Positions 1-9,943 of a DNA stretch of 64,000 bases are shown here, in pieces. A model generated the notes under the pieces. The model worked only from the letters and a program-made list of their open reading frames with translations. It had not been told where the DNA came from and ran no database searches. Origin of the DNA: SVFI01 sp045535935. GTDB taxonomy: Bacteria; Bacillota; Clostridia; Lachnospirales; Lachnospiraceae. The stretch covers positions 1 to 64,000 of the forward strand of contig JAZSMO010000043.1 of assembly GCA_045535935.1 (NCBI GenBank). The letters run 5' to 3'. The position numbers were made by a program, and so were the translations under genes. The number at the start of each line of letters is the position of its first letter. Within the stretch, counting starts at the first letter, position 1.

Positions 1-1173
1 CGTGTACGCAATAATGCGGCTGCGCAGGCTGATCCAGTTTCTTCCGCTCTCCGAAATCTGCTGTTGCTGATCTTCTATAAAGGCATCCACCGCTTCCGGC
101 ATGGAATTGCCTGACACGGCAAACAGCTCCTCCTGCATGCTCTCTTTGTCTATCATATCATAGAGATTTACATACTGCTCATATCTCTTGATTCCGGTGT
201 CCAGATCAATCCATACGATATCTCCCGACGCTTTTCCTGCGCCTCGATAGTCTGTATATGGTACACCCGCTCTGACCCAGACATGATCTGTCTGAATACT
301 TACGATCTCGCCACCTGATGTAACCGTCGTCACTGCATTTCCGCCGGAAGCTAAAACCTCTGCAGCACTTTCCATGTCTGCTGCGCCTGTCAACGAAAGT
401 GCCAGTTCTTCTCCAAGCTCTATTTTTCCGGAAACAAACTCTGCTTCATATCCCAAATGGCGTAGCATCGCAATTAGGAGCGATGCCTGGTCCATATCGT
501 TTCCGCCGAGAGAAGCGAAGGTTCCGGAGGCACCTTTCCGACTTCCGTAATAGAATTCGTAATTGACATTATTTTTCAGATAGTTATAGATATTGAGCGG
601 AGTTGCAAGCTCTTCTGCTGTTTCAGCTGCTGCCGCGCTTAATTTTATAGCGTCCGACGCATCTGCTTCCTGTTCGTTTACAGAGCTGCCACCTTCATCC
701 GAATTGGCAGTTCCATAGGTCTTGGCTGCATCCTCCATCGACAAGACTTCTGCCAGCTCTTCCGCTTTCTGTCCGGCTGTTTCTTGATCTCCTTGTGCTG
801 TTGCTTCTTCTATTTGAGCAAGGAGTTCCTGCACCTTTTCTTTGCTCTGGGCAAGCGTTTTTTCAAATTGTTTTCTTCTCTTTTGAACGGTCTTCTTTGC
901 TTTGCGAGGCAATGCCTCTTCTGCTTCCTTTTGGGCAGTAATCCACTCCTGCGTTTGTTTTGATGCATTCTCAAGCTCATAAGAAAGCGACTCGATGTCG
1001 GTTTTTGCTTCTGTTACTTTTGCTTGAGTTGTTTTTTCCGTACTCTTTCCATCGCCCGATACACTTTTTTTCTCTGAAATTCCGCATGCAGAAAGCGTAT
1101 TAATCATAAGCACTGCACATAAGAATACCGAAACCGTTTTATACCATTTTTTCTTTATCCAATTACTTTTCAT
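1..1173 (-). CDS. Transglutaminase-like secreted lipoprotein (3' end beyond window)
   Basis: The frame is open from an ATG at 1173 to the window edge (391 codons), so the C-terminus lies outside. The ATG follows a GAGGGGAA ribosome site, and the upstream gene stops 14 bases before it, so the two are probably cotranscribed. Residues 1-29 form a lipoprotein signal ending in the lipobox LSAC. Residues about 40-150 are Lys/Glu/Ala-rich and probably coiled coil. Further on come GGNDMDQASLLIAMLRHLGY and then DHVWVRA, which resemble the core of a transglutaminase-like domain. In active members a Cys sits near the first motif; here I see Asn/Asp/Ser, so the catalytic Cys appears to be missing. The His of the second motif and a following Asp-Tyr are present. 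A surface scaffold or non-catalytic binding role is possible; the substrate is unknown. Confidence 0.75.
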   Translation of the reverse strand, partial: MKSNWIKKKWYKTVSVFLCAVLMINTLSACGISEKKSVSGDGKSTEKTTQAKVTEAKTDIESLSYELENASKQTQEWITAQKEAEEALPRKAKKTVQKRRKQFEKTLAQSKEKVQELLAQIEEATAQGDQETAGQKAEELAEVLSMEDAAKTYGTANSDEGGSSVNEQEADASDAIKLSAAAAETAEELATPLNIYNYLKNNVNYEFYYGSRKGASGTFASLGGNDMDQASLLIAMLRHLGYEAEFVSGKIELGEELALSLTGAADMESAAEVLASGGNAVTTVTSGGEIVSIQTDHVWVRAGVPYTDYRGAGKASGDIVWIDLDTGIKRYEQYVNLYDMIDKESMQEELFAVSGNSMPEAVDAFIEDQQQQISESGRNWISLRSRIIAYT

Positions 1174-1187
1174 TTTTTTCTTCCCCT

Positions 1188-4100
1188 CTATCGGTTTTGA
1201 TTATAATATCCTGCCTGTATTTTTATTTCCTTTGCAACAATCGTTCCTGTATAGTCAAACTGTGACACATTAATTGTGACGGTTCCGTTTGGCGCATATA
1301 TAATACCGTTTCCGGTTATCTTGGTCGCCTGCATATGTATGTCTCCGGTCTCAGAAGCCAGTACAACCGGCTCCTCTCCGCCACACATTATGGTGTTTGC
1401 ACAAAATGTCATTTTACCTTCCGAAACCAACGACGCCTTTATAGATATGTCATTGCACCACGCTCCGGTCGTTGTCGCGCAACGCGTCGGGACAAGGATA
1501 TCCGTACTGTTATATTCGCTGATACGCTCCAAAACTTCCGTCTCGCTCATATCCTCTGTTATGCGATCCATATAGTCTGGGATTACTTCCTCCTGTGCAA
1601 ACTCCACTCTCTCCTTTATGTCCAAAATACCTCCCGCAATCGAAAGAGTTCCCGGAGATACGACGCGCCCTCCTAAATGAACGGTGCTTCCCTGAAAACG
1701 GAACATATTCTTTCCATAAACATCCCCGTTTATATTTGCCTCACAGCAGAATAATTGCACCTCTCCATCCGACGCATAGAGTGCATATGGAAGATTAAAA
1801 TATGCCTTTTCCGCTATCTCGTCTTCTACTGTTTTTGTGTTTTCAATTTTCTGCACAAATTCGTCACTGACATTTCCTGCATAGTCCACAGCACATATAT
1901 GTAGCCAAGCACTCTCACCCGGTTTTAACTCAGATGCATCATAAATAATCTGACCATTCTCTGCTTCCCAAATGTCAGAAATCAAGTTGCCTTCTGCGTC
2001 ATACTCTGCCAAATTTCCAAGCAGAGTTTCATTGTCATTCATACAAAGCAGAAACCCTTTTACGCCTGTAACTGCTTCCGCCTCAATTATGTTGGATTGT
2101 CTTATATCCGTTTCTTTTGCAGCAGTACCTACTGCCTCTACATAATATTGATATTTGGTTCCGTAATCCTCTGCAGCGATAGCCACCATGCCATTATCCG
2201 ATACCGTTGTCACCGATGTAATGACAGGCTTTTCTTCATCACAAACGGATTTGTCCGTTGCAGATGTATTGCTTGTTAATTGCTTCAGATAAAAAAGGGT
2301 ATTGGCAATTACTTTTCTTTCATCATCCGTAGCCTGTCCGTTACTGTGTCCGGTCTGAATCATTGCAAGCTGATTCTTTGAAAATAGATATGCATTTGTT
2401 TTAGCTCCGGTTGCTGCGTCCGTATCATATCCTGATGTCAGTTCCATCCATACCTCCGCAGACATAGTTCCACCTGTAAACTGCGACTGCGTATGTGTCT
2501 CCGGAATGTTTAATGTTCCTGAAAGCTTCCACGGATAACTGGTCAAAAAACCTTCATTCACAATTCGCACTTCTGTACTGAGACGTTTTGTATATCCATT
2601 TTTTAACTTTACTCCCAGCGGCTGCGCAAACTTCGAGAAGTTTTTCATCCAAGCCACCACTGTATCATGTCCGAACAAAACTCCTCTTCCGGAATTCACA
2701 AATTCCTGTGTCGCTTCATAAGAAGCCTCTGACAAATCTTTATATGCATTGGAATCATAAGTACCAAACATCAACACATCATATCGATAATTTCCATCCT
2801 CATCCAGCAAATATTTATCCGGCTCCGCATTATAGTTTTCAATGATTACAGAATCAATTTCAAACAATCCTTTTCCCGCCGGTTGTTCCGTGTGATCCAG
2901 TGATTCTTCCATCCATTGTTTTAAATAGTTTTCCGCTTGTTTCACCGGATAAATATTCAGTACCTTGACTTTTTCAATACCGTCCCATGTAGAACGGGTT
3001 TCCCATTCATTTTCCCCCTTGCGTTGGAACAGGCGATATGCATATCGCTCATCCTCGCTTGAAATATCATTCCAAGAAAGGGAAATTTCACTACTTCCTT
3101 CTTCCCCGCGATCAGCCTTAAGAATCAGCTCCTCATGCTCTGTTTTATGCAGATTATATGCGATTTCATACTGCGCACACGGTTTTTGTTCCGTTCCCGA
3201 CAAAAGTTCTACACAAACTTTATATTCATGCCCTTCCTCCGGAATTATCACGAATTCACTTTTGTCGCTGTATTGTGTCTCGTCTTTGGACAGCAGACAC
3301 GCATTCTCACTCACTATTTTGGTCGCATCGTCCTCGTAAATTGTATAGCGGACAGTTATCCCTGCTGTCTTATTAATCTGATATTGTAATGAGGCCTGAA
3401 CACTGATCTTTTGTTCCTTCCCCACCTCCAAAACATATGTCTCAGATTCACATGTAAATTCTTGAACTGTTAATCTCAATGAATTGTAATCCTGTATTTC
3501 GCTCAAAAGACGTATATACGCAAGGGTATTCGATAAATCATTGAAAACACTCCCGTTGCCTTCCTGTAAATCTATAAGCTGCGATTCTATATTTTCATGA
3601 TCTTCTATCACTCCGCGTCTGTACAAGTATCTTGCAAGATTTGCCTGTTCATAAAAATTTTCTTTTGTAAACACGCCACGAAATGAATTTTGACAATATT
3701 TATCCAAGCTTTCCAAGCATTTCTCATTTTCTACACCGAGTTCCGCTAACGCAATGCCAATTTGCGCTGAAATTTCTTCTCTGCTTGTATCTGTTATTGT
3801 ATATCCAAACCCACCATCTTCATTTTGACATGCGACAATATAGTTTACTGCTTTTGCTATTTGCTCTTCAGACAATACAGCGTTATTTTCACTAATGCTT
3901 TTTGAGACAGAAACTGCTGCCACAACTGCAAGCATCGTATCATACACATCACTATTGTATTCCTCTGTTAGTCCAAACCCGCCATCTTCATTTTGTTTTT
4001 CCCACAAATCTGACAAATAGTCTGTACTGCCATATGCCATCGTAAGATGCGCCTGCTCATCAATATTTAACTCATATATTTCCTGCTCCCGCTCTAATAA

Positions 4101-4370
4101 TGGCAAGTAATTAACTTCTCGACCTTCTTCCCTTAACAGAGCAATCCTATTACAGTACATATTTGGAATAAAACACTCACTATCTATCAGTTCGTTTTCG
4201 CTGATACTTTCCACCCAATCAATCGCTTTATTCTTCTCACTTGTCAGATCTCCGACGGTAGTTTCCGCCATGACAGGCTCAATTCCGGTCAAAGACAACA
4301 AAAATAACAGACCTGACATAAATGCACAGATCTGTTTCATAAAATAGTACTTCATACAATTCTTTTTCAT
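1188..4370 (-). CDS. Secreted protein with terpene-cyclase-like repeats and DUF5057-like domain
   Basis: A 1060-residue exported protein; the ATG at 4370 is preceded by AGGGGAG. A signal peptide covers about residues 1-35 (cleavage near VMA-ET). Residues 45-300 contain two exact QNEDGGFG motifs (126-133 and 182-189), the signature of prenyltransferase/squalene-cyclase alpha-toroid repeats. A fibronectin-III-like segment lies around 415-450. Residues about 466-700 (YPVKQAENYLKQW, DVLMFGTYDSNA, GRGVLFGHD, QTGHSNGQATDDERK) resemble DUF5057. The C-terminal 150 residues look beta-rich and repetitive. No DxDD or other cyclase catalytic motif is visible, so it is probably a binding or scaffold toroid and not an enzyme. 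It lies directly upstream of the transglutaminase-like lipoprotein, suggesting a joint cell-surface function. The function is unknown. Confidence 0.8.
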   Translation of the reverse strand: MKKNCMKYYFMKQICAFMSGLLFLLSLTGIEPVMAETTVGDLTSEKNKAIDWVESISENELIDSECFIPNMYCNRIALLREEGREVNYLPLLEREQEIYELNIDEQAHLTMAYGSTDYLSDLWEKQNEDGGFGLTEEYNSDVYDTMLAVVAAVSVSKSISENNAVLSEEQIAKAVNYIVACQNEDGGFGYTITDTSREEISAQIGIALAELGVENEKCLESLDKYCQNSFRGVFTKENFYEQANLARYLYRRGVIEDHENIESQLIDLQEGNGSVFNDLSNTLAYIRLLSEIQDYNSLRLTVQEFTCESETYVLEVGKEQKISVQASLQYQINKTAGITVRYTIYEDDATKIVSENACLLSKDETQYSDKSEFVIIPEEGHEYKVCVELLSGTEQKPCAQYEIAYNLHKTEHEELILKADRGEEGSSEISLSWNDISSEDERYAYRLFQRKGENEWETRSTWDGIEKVKVLNIYPVKQAENYLKQWMEESLDHTEQPAGKGLFEIDSVIIENYNAEPDKYLLDEDGNYRYDVLMFGTYDSNAYKDLSEASYEATQEFVNSGRGVLFGHDTVVAWMKNFSKFAQPLGVKLKNGYTKRLSTEVRIVNEGFLTSYPWKLSGTLNIPETHTQSQFTGGTMSAEVWMELTSGYDTDAATGAKTNAYLFSKNQLAMIQTGHSNGQATDDERKVIANTLFYLKQLTSNTSATDKSVCDEEKPVITSVTTVSDNGMVAIAAEDYGTKYQYYVEAVGTAAKETDIRQSNIIEAEAVTGVKGFLLCMNDNETLLGNLAEYDAEGNLISDIWEAENGQIIYDASELKPGESAWLHICAVDYAGNVSDEFVQKIENTKTVEDEIAEKAYFNLPYALYASDGEVQLFCCEANINGDVYGKNMFRFQGSTVHLGGRVVSPGTLSIAGGILDIKERVEFAQEEVIPDYMDRITEDMSETEVLERISEYNSTDILVPTRCATTTGAWCNDISIKASLVSEGKMTFCANTIMCGGEEPVVLASETGDIHMQATKITGNGIIYAPNGTVTINVSQFDYTGTIVAKEIKIQAGYYNQNR

Positions 4371-4484
4371 TATGATTCTCCCCTCATATTTTTATGTTTG
4401 GCAATTTTTTCCAGCCACGTTTATCTTATAGATAATCCGACAGTTTGTCAATCACTTTTTACTCCTCAGAGCTTCCCTCACCAA

Positions 4485-4715
4485 TCAATGTCTGAAATTT
4501 TTCAGCCGCTCCTGCAGCTCTGCGAGCATCTGTCCGTAGGTCTGTTCTTCTTTTCCGCGAAGCTTTCCTGATGCTACAGCCTCCCGGTATGCCTCCTCAA
4601 ATTTCTTCAGATTTGCTCTGGCATTATCCTTATAGTTATTTTCAAAAGCAAGCTGCAGGCTTTTCAAAATTTCATCCAGCTGCTTTGCAGTTTTGCTCTT
4701 TCCAAATCCAAACAT
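4485..4715 (-). CDS. Small charged helical protein, unknown
   Basis: A 76-residue protein with a short hydrophobic start (MFGFGKSKTAKQ) followed by a highly charged Lys/Glu/Arg helical stretch, probably a coiled coil or TPR-like hairpin. It has no signal peptide, Cys or membrane segment. It lies about 50 bases beyond the stop of the D-lactate dehydrogenase gene on the same strand and may share its transcript. A GGAGGATGGAGTGCT leader precedes the ATG, so translation is credible. I do not recognise the family. Confidence 0.6.
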   Translation of the reverse strand: MFGFGKSKTAKQLDEILKSLQLAFENNYKDNARANLKKFEEAYREAVASGKLRGKEEQTYGQMLAELQERLKNFRH

Positions 4716-4765
4716 AGCACTCCATCCTCCCTGCAGTACGACCGCGCATTAAATAACACATGTTT

Positions 4766-5749
4766 TTACGACACCTGCCACGGGTTATCTTTCCCCTGCA
4801 TAAAGCAGGCACAGCTCTTGAGCGAATCTGCCACCACGGTTTCCACATAATTATCCGTGTAGAACGCCATATGATGTGTTACAACCACATTCGGATAAGA
4901 GCGAAGAAGTGCAAGCTCACGATTATCCAAAACATCATTTTTCCGGTCATAATAGTACAGTCCAAACTCATTTTCTACCACATCAAGTCCGGCTGCGCCG
5001 ATCTTTCCGCTCTCCAACGCATCGAGAAGCGCATCCGCCTCCACAAGCGGTCCGCGGGCTGTATTAATCAAAATCACGCCATCCTTCATCTTTGCAATGG
5101 TATCGCGATTGACCAGATGATAGGTCTCCTCCGTCTGCGGCGTATGGAGCGTGATAATATCCGACTGCGCCCAGATTTCCTCCAAAGACACATAGGTCGC
5201 ATACTTCTTTACATCCTCATTTTCGTATTTATCATAGGCGATCATTTTACATCCGAAACCGCTGAGGTTTTGAATCACGGTTCTTCCGATACGCCCCGTT
5301 CCGATAATTCCGACCGTCATATCCTTCAGCTCACGTCCCAAAAGCCCTTTTAACGTATAATCCTGAATGTTACTGCGCTGCATAATCTGTCCGGCCTTAC
5401 GAATGCACATAAGCAACAGCATGACTGCATAATCCGCCACGCCGTTTGGGCCATACGGCGCATTTCCCACCGTAATACCAAACTCCTTACAAGCCTTCAA
5501 ATCGATATGATCGTAGCCGATGGTCCTGGTCGTGATATAGCGCACCCCTTGCTCTGCCAGTGCCTCAATCAGCTCTCTCGACATTTTCGATGTGATGATG
5601 TCAATACAATCACTTCCCGCCGCAAGCTTCACATTTTCCATATCCGGAGCATCCGGACACATTACCAGTGTAATCCCAAGCTCCTTTGCATATGTTTCAA
5701 AATAAACTTTTTCATCGAAATCTCTGCAATTATAAACTGTTACCTGCAT
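4766..5749 (-). CDS. D-lactate dehydrogenase-like 2-hydroxyacid dehydrogenase
   Basis: An NAD-dependent D-2-hydroxyacid dehydrogenase, probably interconverting pyruvate and D-lactate to reoxidise NADH. I chose the ATG at 5749 (327 residues). An AAGGAAG site sits 9 bases upstream and the ATG is one base after the previous stop (TAGCATG), which implies translational coupling; a longer in-frame extension to 5794 has no ribosome site. Visible motifs are the Rossmann signature GTGRIGRTV, NTARGPLV with the substrate-binding Arg, GLDVVENE with the Glu of the catalytic pair, and VTHHMAFYT with the catalytic His. The HMAFYT ending is closer to the D-LDH/VanH branch than to phosphoglycerate dehydrogenases. 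Length is normal. Hydroxyisocaproate or a related acid is an alternative substrate. Confidence 0.88.
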   Translation of the reverse strand: MQVTVYNCRDFDEKVYFETYAKELGITLVMCPDAPDMENVKLAAGSDCIDIITSKMSRELIEALAEQGVRYITTRTIGYDHIDLKACKEFGITVGNAPYGPNGVADYAVMLLLMCIRKAGQIMQRSNIQDYTLKGLLGRELKDMTVGIIGTGRIGRTVIQNLSGFGCKMIAYDKYENEDVKKYATYVSLEEIWAQSDIITLHTPQTEETYHLVNRDTIAKMKDGVILINTARGPLVEADALLDALESGKIGAAGLDVVENEFGLYYYDRKNDVLDNRELALLRSYPNVVVTHHMAFYTDNYVETVVADSLKSCACFMQGKDNPWQVS

Positions 5750-5750
5750 G

Positions 5751-6950
5751 CTAATCCGCTTCCTTTCTGTCTTCTTCCGTCTCTGTTTTGTCATTTTCTA
5801 TTTCTTTATAAAAAGAATAATCACTTTTATTATATTTCCGGAATGCATTCACATCCCGCACAAGAATGAGAATGCTGTCCTTTGTCACCTCAAATGCGCC
5901 TTCTCTGTACAAATTCACAAAAACAAGTCCGATCGGAACTGCCAAAATCATTCCCCAGACCCCGCTGATCTCCCAGCCGATATAAAGCAGAAGAAGCGTC
6001 GGTATCGGTGGCATTCCCAGCGACTCTCCTACGATTTTAGGCTGAATCAGCTGTCTGAGCAACTGTCCGATTCCCCATAGTGCCAGTAAAATAACAGCCG
6101 TTGTATAATGTCCACCTACAAACTTGATAATTCCCCACGGAATCAACACCGTACCCGTACCGAACACCGGAAGCAAATCGAGAAATGCGATACCCAGCGC
6201 GATGACTGACGCATAATCAACCCCCGCAATTTTAAGCCCGATAAAGAGCAAAATATACATCCAAATTTCAATCTTAAGCTGCGCAATCACATATCCGCCG
6301 AACGCCTTTTTCATACTTCTAAGCACAAGCTCCCACTTGGTCTTGAGCGAATTCGGAACGAATCTGCGGTAGTACTCCTGCACTTCATCCTTATTTGCCA
6401 CAAAAAAGTATGCGGACAAAAGCGCCATAACCACGCTCACAAGAAAGCCCGGCACATTTTTGGCAAACCGGCCGACCCATTCCACCGTCGGAGAGCTTAA
6501 GTTTCCGATCAGGTTTCCCATATATTGTTGCACGCTTTCGACAATCGCCGTCCAGTCTGCGGTCACTCTTCCCGGCATATATCCGAAAAGCCCCGCAAGC
6601 CGCTGACCGACCTGATTGAGCTCCAGTTCCATCGCCGACCACATCTGTGGCAGGTTTTCTATGAAATCTCCCGCCTGGCGCACAAGAAACCGCCCGGCGC
6701 CATATAATGCAAGCGCCACAAGTCCGATGGCAACAATGATGGTAACCGCCGATCCCGCTTTTCTTTTAATCTTTAATCTGGATTCAAGAAAATGCACAAT
6801 CGGTCCTGCACACGCTGCGATCACACCTCCCACCACAAAAGGCATAAAGAAAACTATTGCCTTTGGCAATACAAATATGAGAAGCAACGCAATTACCGCA
6901 GCAATTATTAAATTCAAAATAATCTTTCCGAAATGTCTTACAGACTCCAC
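5751..6950 (-). CDS. AI-2E/YtvI-family membrane protein
   Basis: A 399-residue polytopic membrane protein of the AI-2E transporter superfamily. It has about eight hydrophobic segments: two at residues 10-60, one near 70-88, one at 165-185, then a cluster from 215 to 350. The conserved DLLPVFGTGTVLIPW segment is characteristic of the YtvI branch, which is linked to sporulation in Bacillus. The C-terminal tail is acidic and hydrophilic. The start is a GTG at 6950 without a strong ribosome site, so the N-terminus is uncertain by a few residues. It lies between engB and the D-lactate dehydrogenase gene and is tightly coupled to the latter. The substrate is not deducible. Confidence 0.85.
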   Translation of the reverse strand: MESVRHFGKIILNLIIAAVIALLLIFVLPKAIVFFMPFVVGGVIAACAGPIVHFLESRLKIKRKAGSAVTIIVAIGLVALALYGAGRFLVRQAGDFIENLPQMWSAMELELNQVGQRLAGLFGYMPGRVTADWTAIVESVQQYMGNLIGNLSSPTVEWVGRFAKNVPGFLVSVVMALLSAYFFVANKDEVQEYYRRFVPNSLKTKWELVLRSMKKAFGGYVIAQLKIEIWMYILLFIGLKIAGVDYASVIALGIAFLDLLPVFGTGTVLIPWGIIKFVGGHYTTAVILLALWGIGQLLRQLIQPKIVGESLGMPPIPTLLLLYIGWEISGVWGMILAVPIGLVFVNLYREGAFEVTKDSILILVRDVNAFRKYNKSDYSFYKEIENDKTETEEDRKEAD

Positions 6951-6977
6951 AATGACACCACTTCTTTCTGTCTGTTG

Positions 6978-7577
6978 CTATTCCTCCGGTTTCATTAAAA
7001 TGTGCTGATCGATAAAGTCATAGATTTCTTCTCTTCCCTGCTTTGTCTGGGCAGAATACGGAAATACGAGAGTCCCTTTCTCCACCTGCAGTGTTTCCTT
7101 GATCAGCTTTATCTGCTTCTGTATCTGTGAGCGGTTAATCTTATCGAGCTTTGTCGCTATAATCACCGGTTTATATCCATTGGAAACGATCCACTCATAC
7201 ATCTGGATATCATTTGCTCCCGGCTTGTGACGTATGTCAATCAAAAGAAAGACCTCTCTTAACATTTTAGACTGCTGTAAATATTTTTCAATCATTTTGC
7301 CCCATTTTGCTTTCACTTCCACAGAAACATTGGCAAAACCATACCCCGGGAGATCCACAAAATAAAGTTCCTGATTAATATTATAGTAATTGATCGTCTG
7401 CGTTTTTCCAGGCTGAGAAGACGTTCTCGCAAGAGATTTCCGATTCATAAGACCGTTGATCAGCGAGGATTTTCCGACATTACTTTTTCCGGCAAACGCA
7501 ATCTCCGGCAAACTGTTTTCGGGCAGGGTACTGGTAATTCCGCATACCGTTTCCAGTTCTACATTTTTGATAACCAT
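6978..7577 (-). CDS. engB: Ribosome biogenesis GTP-binding protein EngB/YsxC
   Basis: A 199-residue small GTPase needed for late assembly of the 50S subunit. The G1 loop is GKSNVGKSSLIN, G2 lies around SSQPGKTQTINYY, G3 is VDLPGYG, G4 is ATKLDK and G5 is YSAQTK, in the usual TrmE-Era-EngA-YihA order. The ATG at 7577 follows AAAGGAG. Its place directly downstream of lon matches the lon-ysxC pair of Bacillus and other Firmicutes, here 14 bases apart. Length and motifs are intact. Confidence 0.96.
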   Translation of the reverse strand: MVIKNVELETVCGITSTLPENSLPEIAFAGKSNVGKSSLINGLMNRKSLARTSSQPGKTQTINYYNINQELYFVDLPGYGFANVSVEVKAKWGKMIEKYLQQSKMLREVFLLIDIRHKPGANDIQMYEWIVSNGYKPVIIATKLDKINRSQIQKQIKLIKETLQVEKGTLVFPYSAQTKQGREEIYDFIDQHILMKPEE

Positions 7578-7591
7578 AAAGACTCCTTTCC

Positions 7592-9913
7592 CTAAACCAG
7601 TGCATATCCCAGCACTTCATCCATAGACGATACACAGCATATATTTAATCCTGTTTTAATTTCATCATCAATTTCATGCAGATCTTTTTCGTTTTCCTCC
7701 GGTATGAGAACCTGATGTATTCCGGCCATTTTGGCTGCCAACAGTTTTTCCTTTAAGCCGCCGATAGCAAGCACCCGGCCGCGCAGAGTCACCTCGCCGG
7801 TCATGGCAAGATCCGCCTTTATCTTTTTCTTTGCGACAGCTGAAAGAATTGCTGTTGCCATGGTAATTCCCGCACTCGGACCGTCTTTCGGAACTGCCCC
7901 TTCCGGTATATGGATGTGGAGATCATGTGTTTCGAAATATTCTTCCTTTACACCGTACTGCGGCGCAATAGAACGCACATAGCTAAGGCCCGCCAAAGCA
8001 GATTCCTTCATGACATCCCCCAACTGCCCCGTCAATTTAATTTCACCTTTTCCCGGCATATCGTTTACTTCTATTTCCAACGTCACTCCGCCGACACTTG
8101 TCCATGCAAGACCGCGAACAATTCCGATATCATTCTTTTTGTTCGCTTTTTCACGGCTGTATTTTTCTTTTCCCAGATACTCTTCCAGATTGTGAATCGT
8201 AATCTTAATCTTTGTTTTATCGTTCTTTAATATTTCTCTTGCCGTTTTTCTGCAGACTTTTCCGATCTGTCTTTCCAGTTCTCTGACACCGGCTTCTTTT
8301 GTATAACCCAGAATTATCTTCTCCAGCGCCTTGTCTGAAAAATTAAGCTGCTTTTTAGCAATTCCATGCTCTTTTAGCTGTTTCTTCACAAGATGCTCTT
8401 TCGCGATATGGAGTTTTTCATTGGCCGTATAGCTGTTCACTTCAATGACTTCCATACGATCACGGAGCGGGCCGTCAATAGCCTGCAGATCATTGGCCGT
8501 AGCCACAAACACTACCTGTGAAAGATCCATCGGGATTTCAACATAATGATCCTGAAAATGCTCGTTCTGCTCGCTGTCCAAAACTTCCAACATTGCAGAT
8601 GCAGTATCTCCCTTATGATCGCGGCTCATTTTATCGATTTCATCCAGAAGGATCAAAGGATTTTTGACACCCGCCTGACGGATCGCCGTCACAATACGTC
8701 CCGGCATTGCTCCGACATAGGTCTTTCTATGCCCGCGGATCTCTGCCTCATCCCGGACACCGCCCAGACAGATGCGCACATATTTCCGATCCATCGCTCT
8801 TGCCATACTACGTGCTATGGATGTCTTACCGGTTCCCGGCGGTCCCACCAGACATATGATCGGCGTCCCCGCCTCACCGCGCAGCTGACGAACTGCCAAA
8901 TATTCTAAGATTCTTTCTTTCACCTTTTCCAGACCATAATGATCTTCTTTCAATATACCCTGTGCTTTATCCAGATCTGCGTTATCCTCCGAAGCATGGT
9001 CCCACGGAAGATCCAGCACGGTTTCTAAATAAGTGCGTTCCACTGCACTCTCTGACGAACTTCCGGATATATGTTCAAAACGCTTTATCTCTTTCTTAAT
9101 TTTAGATTTAACTTCCTCCGAAGCATTGATATTTTCCAGCTTTTCACGGAATAAATCTGCATCAGAAAGAGAGCTGTCCTCTCCCAATTCCTCACGAATG
9201 TAGCGCATCTGCTCCTTCAATACGTACTCACGCTGATTTTTCTCCGCGCGCTCTTTTACTTTCTGAGCCAGTTCATTTTTGACTTGCAATATTCCTGACT
9301 CTGTCTGTAAAAGTTCTGTCAGGCTCTCAAATCTCTTCTGCAGATCAATCGACTCCAAAATCACCTGCTTCTTTCTATAATCGACCGGCAGAAGCATGGT
9401 AATCTGATCCAGAAGCTTACCAAGCTGTCCGATTCCGCTCAGATGCTGCACCAGTCCCTGATCCTTTTTGCTGGTCAAAAGGGAATACTGCAGATACATT
9501 TCGCAGATCTGACGCTTCATAGCCTCTTTTCTCGCTTCCTCGATCTCTTCCTCCAAAGCTTCCTCCGGCTTTGCCAGAACAATTTTGGCCGCAAAATACG
9601 GTTCCGTCATAAATTCTACCGCCTTGGCTCTCCCCAAACCTTCTACCAGCACGCGAACGATTTTATTGGGCATTTTAACAATCTGCTTAATTTTTACATA
9701 GGTTCCGATCTCATACACTCCCGCAAGTCCCGGATTATTCTCCTCCGGATTTCTCTGTGCGGTCAAAAACAACGTTTGATCCATACTCATGGCCTTTTCC
9801 AATGACGCAATGGATTTCTTTCGACTCAGATCAAAATGTATAATGGAATCCGGCACTACACACATATTTTTTAAAGGAATCGCCGGTATCATCATTTTTT
9901 GTACTTCACTCAT
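7592..9913 (-). CDS. lon: ATP-dependent protease La (Lon)
   Basis: A cytosolic AAA+ serine protease of 773 residues that degrades misfolded and regulatory proteins. The N-terminal substrate-binding domain (about 1-200) is followed by a coiled coil. The ATPase has Walker A GPPGTGKTS and Walker B LILLDEIDK, and the C-terminal protease domain has the catalytic Ser in PKDGPSAG and Lys about 40 residues later. The length is normal for LonA. It follows clpX on the same strand with a hairpin in the 62-base gap, so it may be made partly from its own promoter. It is followed closely by engB. Confidence 0.97.
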   Translation of the reverse strand: MSEVQKMMIPAIPLKNMCVVPDSIIHFDLSRKKSIASLEKAMSMDQTLFLTAQRNPEENNPGLAGVYEIGTYVKIKQIVKMPNKIVRVLVEGLGRAKAVEFMTEPYFAAKIVLAKPEEALEEEIEEARKEAMKRQICEMYLQYSLLTSKKDQGLVQHLSGIGQLGKLLDQITMLLPVDYRKKQVILESIDLQKRFESLTELLQTESGILQVKNELAQKVKERAEKNQREYVLKEQMRYIREELGEDSSLSDADLFREKLENINASEEVKSKIKKEIKRFEHISGSSSESAVERTYLETVLDLPWDHASEDNADLDKAQGILKEDHYGLEKVKERILEYLAVRQLRGEAGTPIICLVGPPGTGKTSIARSMARAMDRKYVRICLGGVRDEAEIRGHRKTYVGAMPGRIVTAIRQAGVKNPLILLDEIDKMSRDHKGDTASAMLEVLDSEQNEHFQDHYVEIPMDLSQVVFVATANDLQAIDGPLRDRMEVIEVNSYTANEKLHIAKEHLVKKQLKEHGIAKKQLNFSDKALEKIILGYTKEAGVRELERQIGKVCRKTAREILKNDKTKIKITIHNLEEYLGKEKYSREKANKKNDIGIVRGLAWTSVGGVTLEIEVNDMPGKGEIKLTGQLGDVMKESALAGLSYVRSIAPQYGVKEEYFETHDLHIHIPEGAVPKDGPSAGITMATAILSAVAKKKIKADLAMTGEVTLRGRVLAIGGLKEKLLAAKMAGIHQVLIPEENEKDLHEIDDEIKTGLNICCVSSMDEVLGYALV

Positions 9914-9943
9914 AATTTTCTCTCTCTTAATCTTGTAACAACA

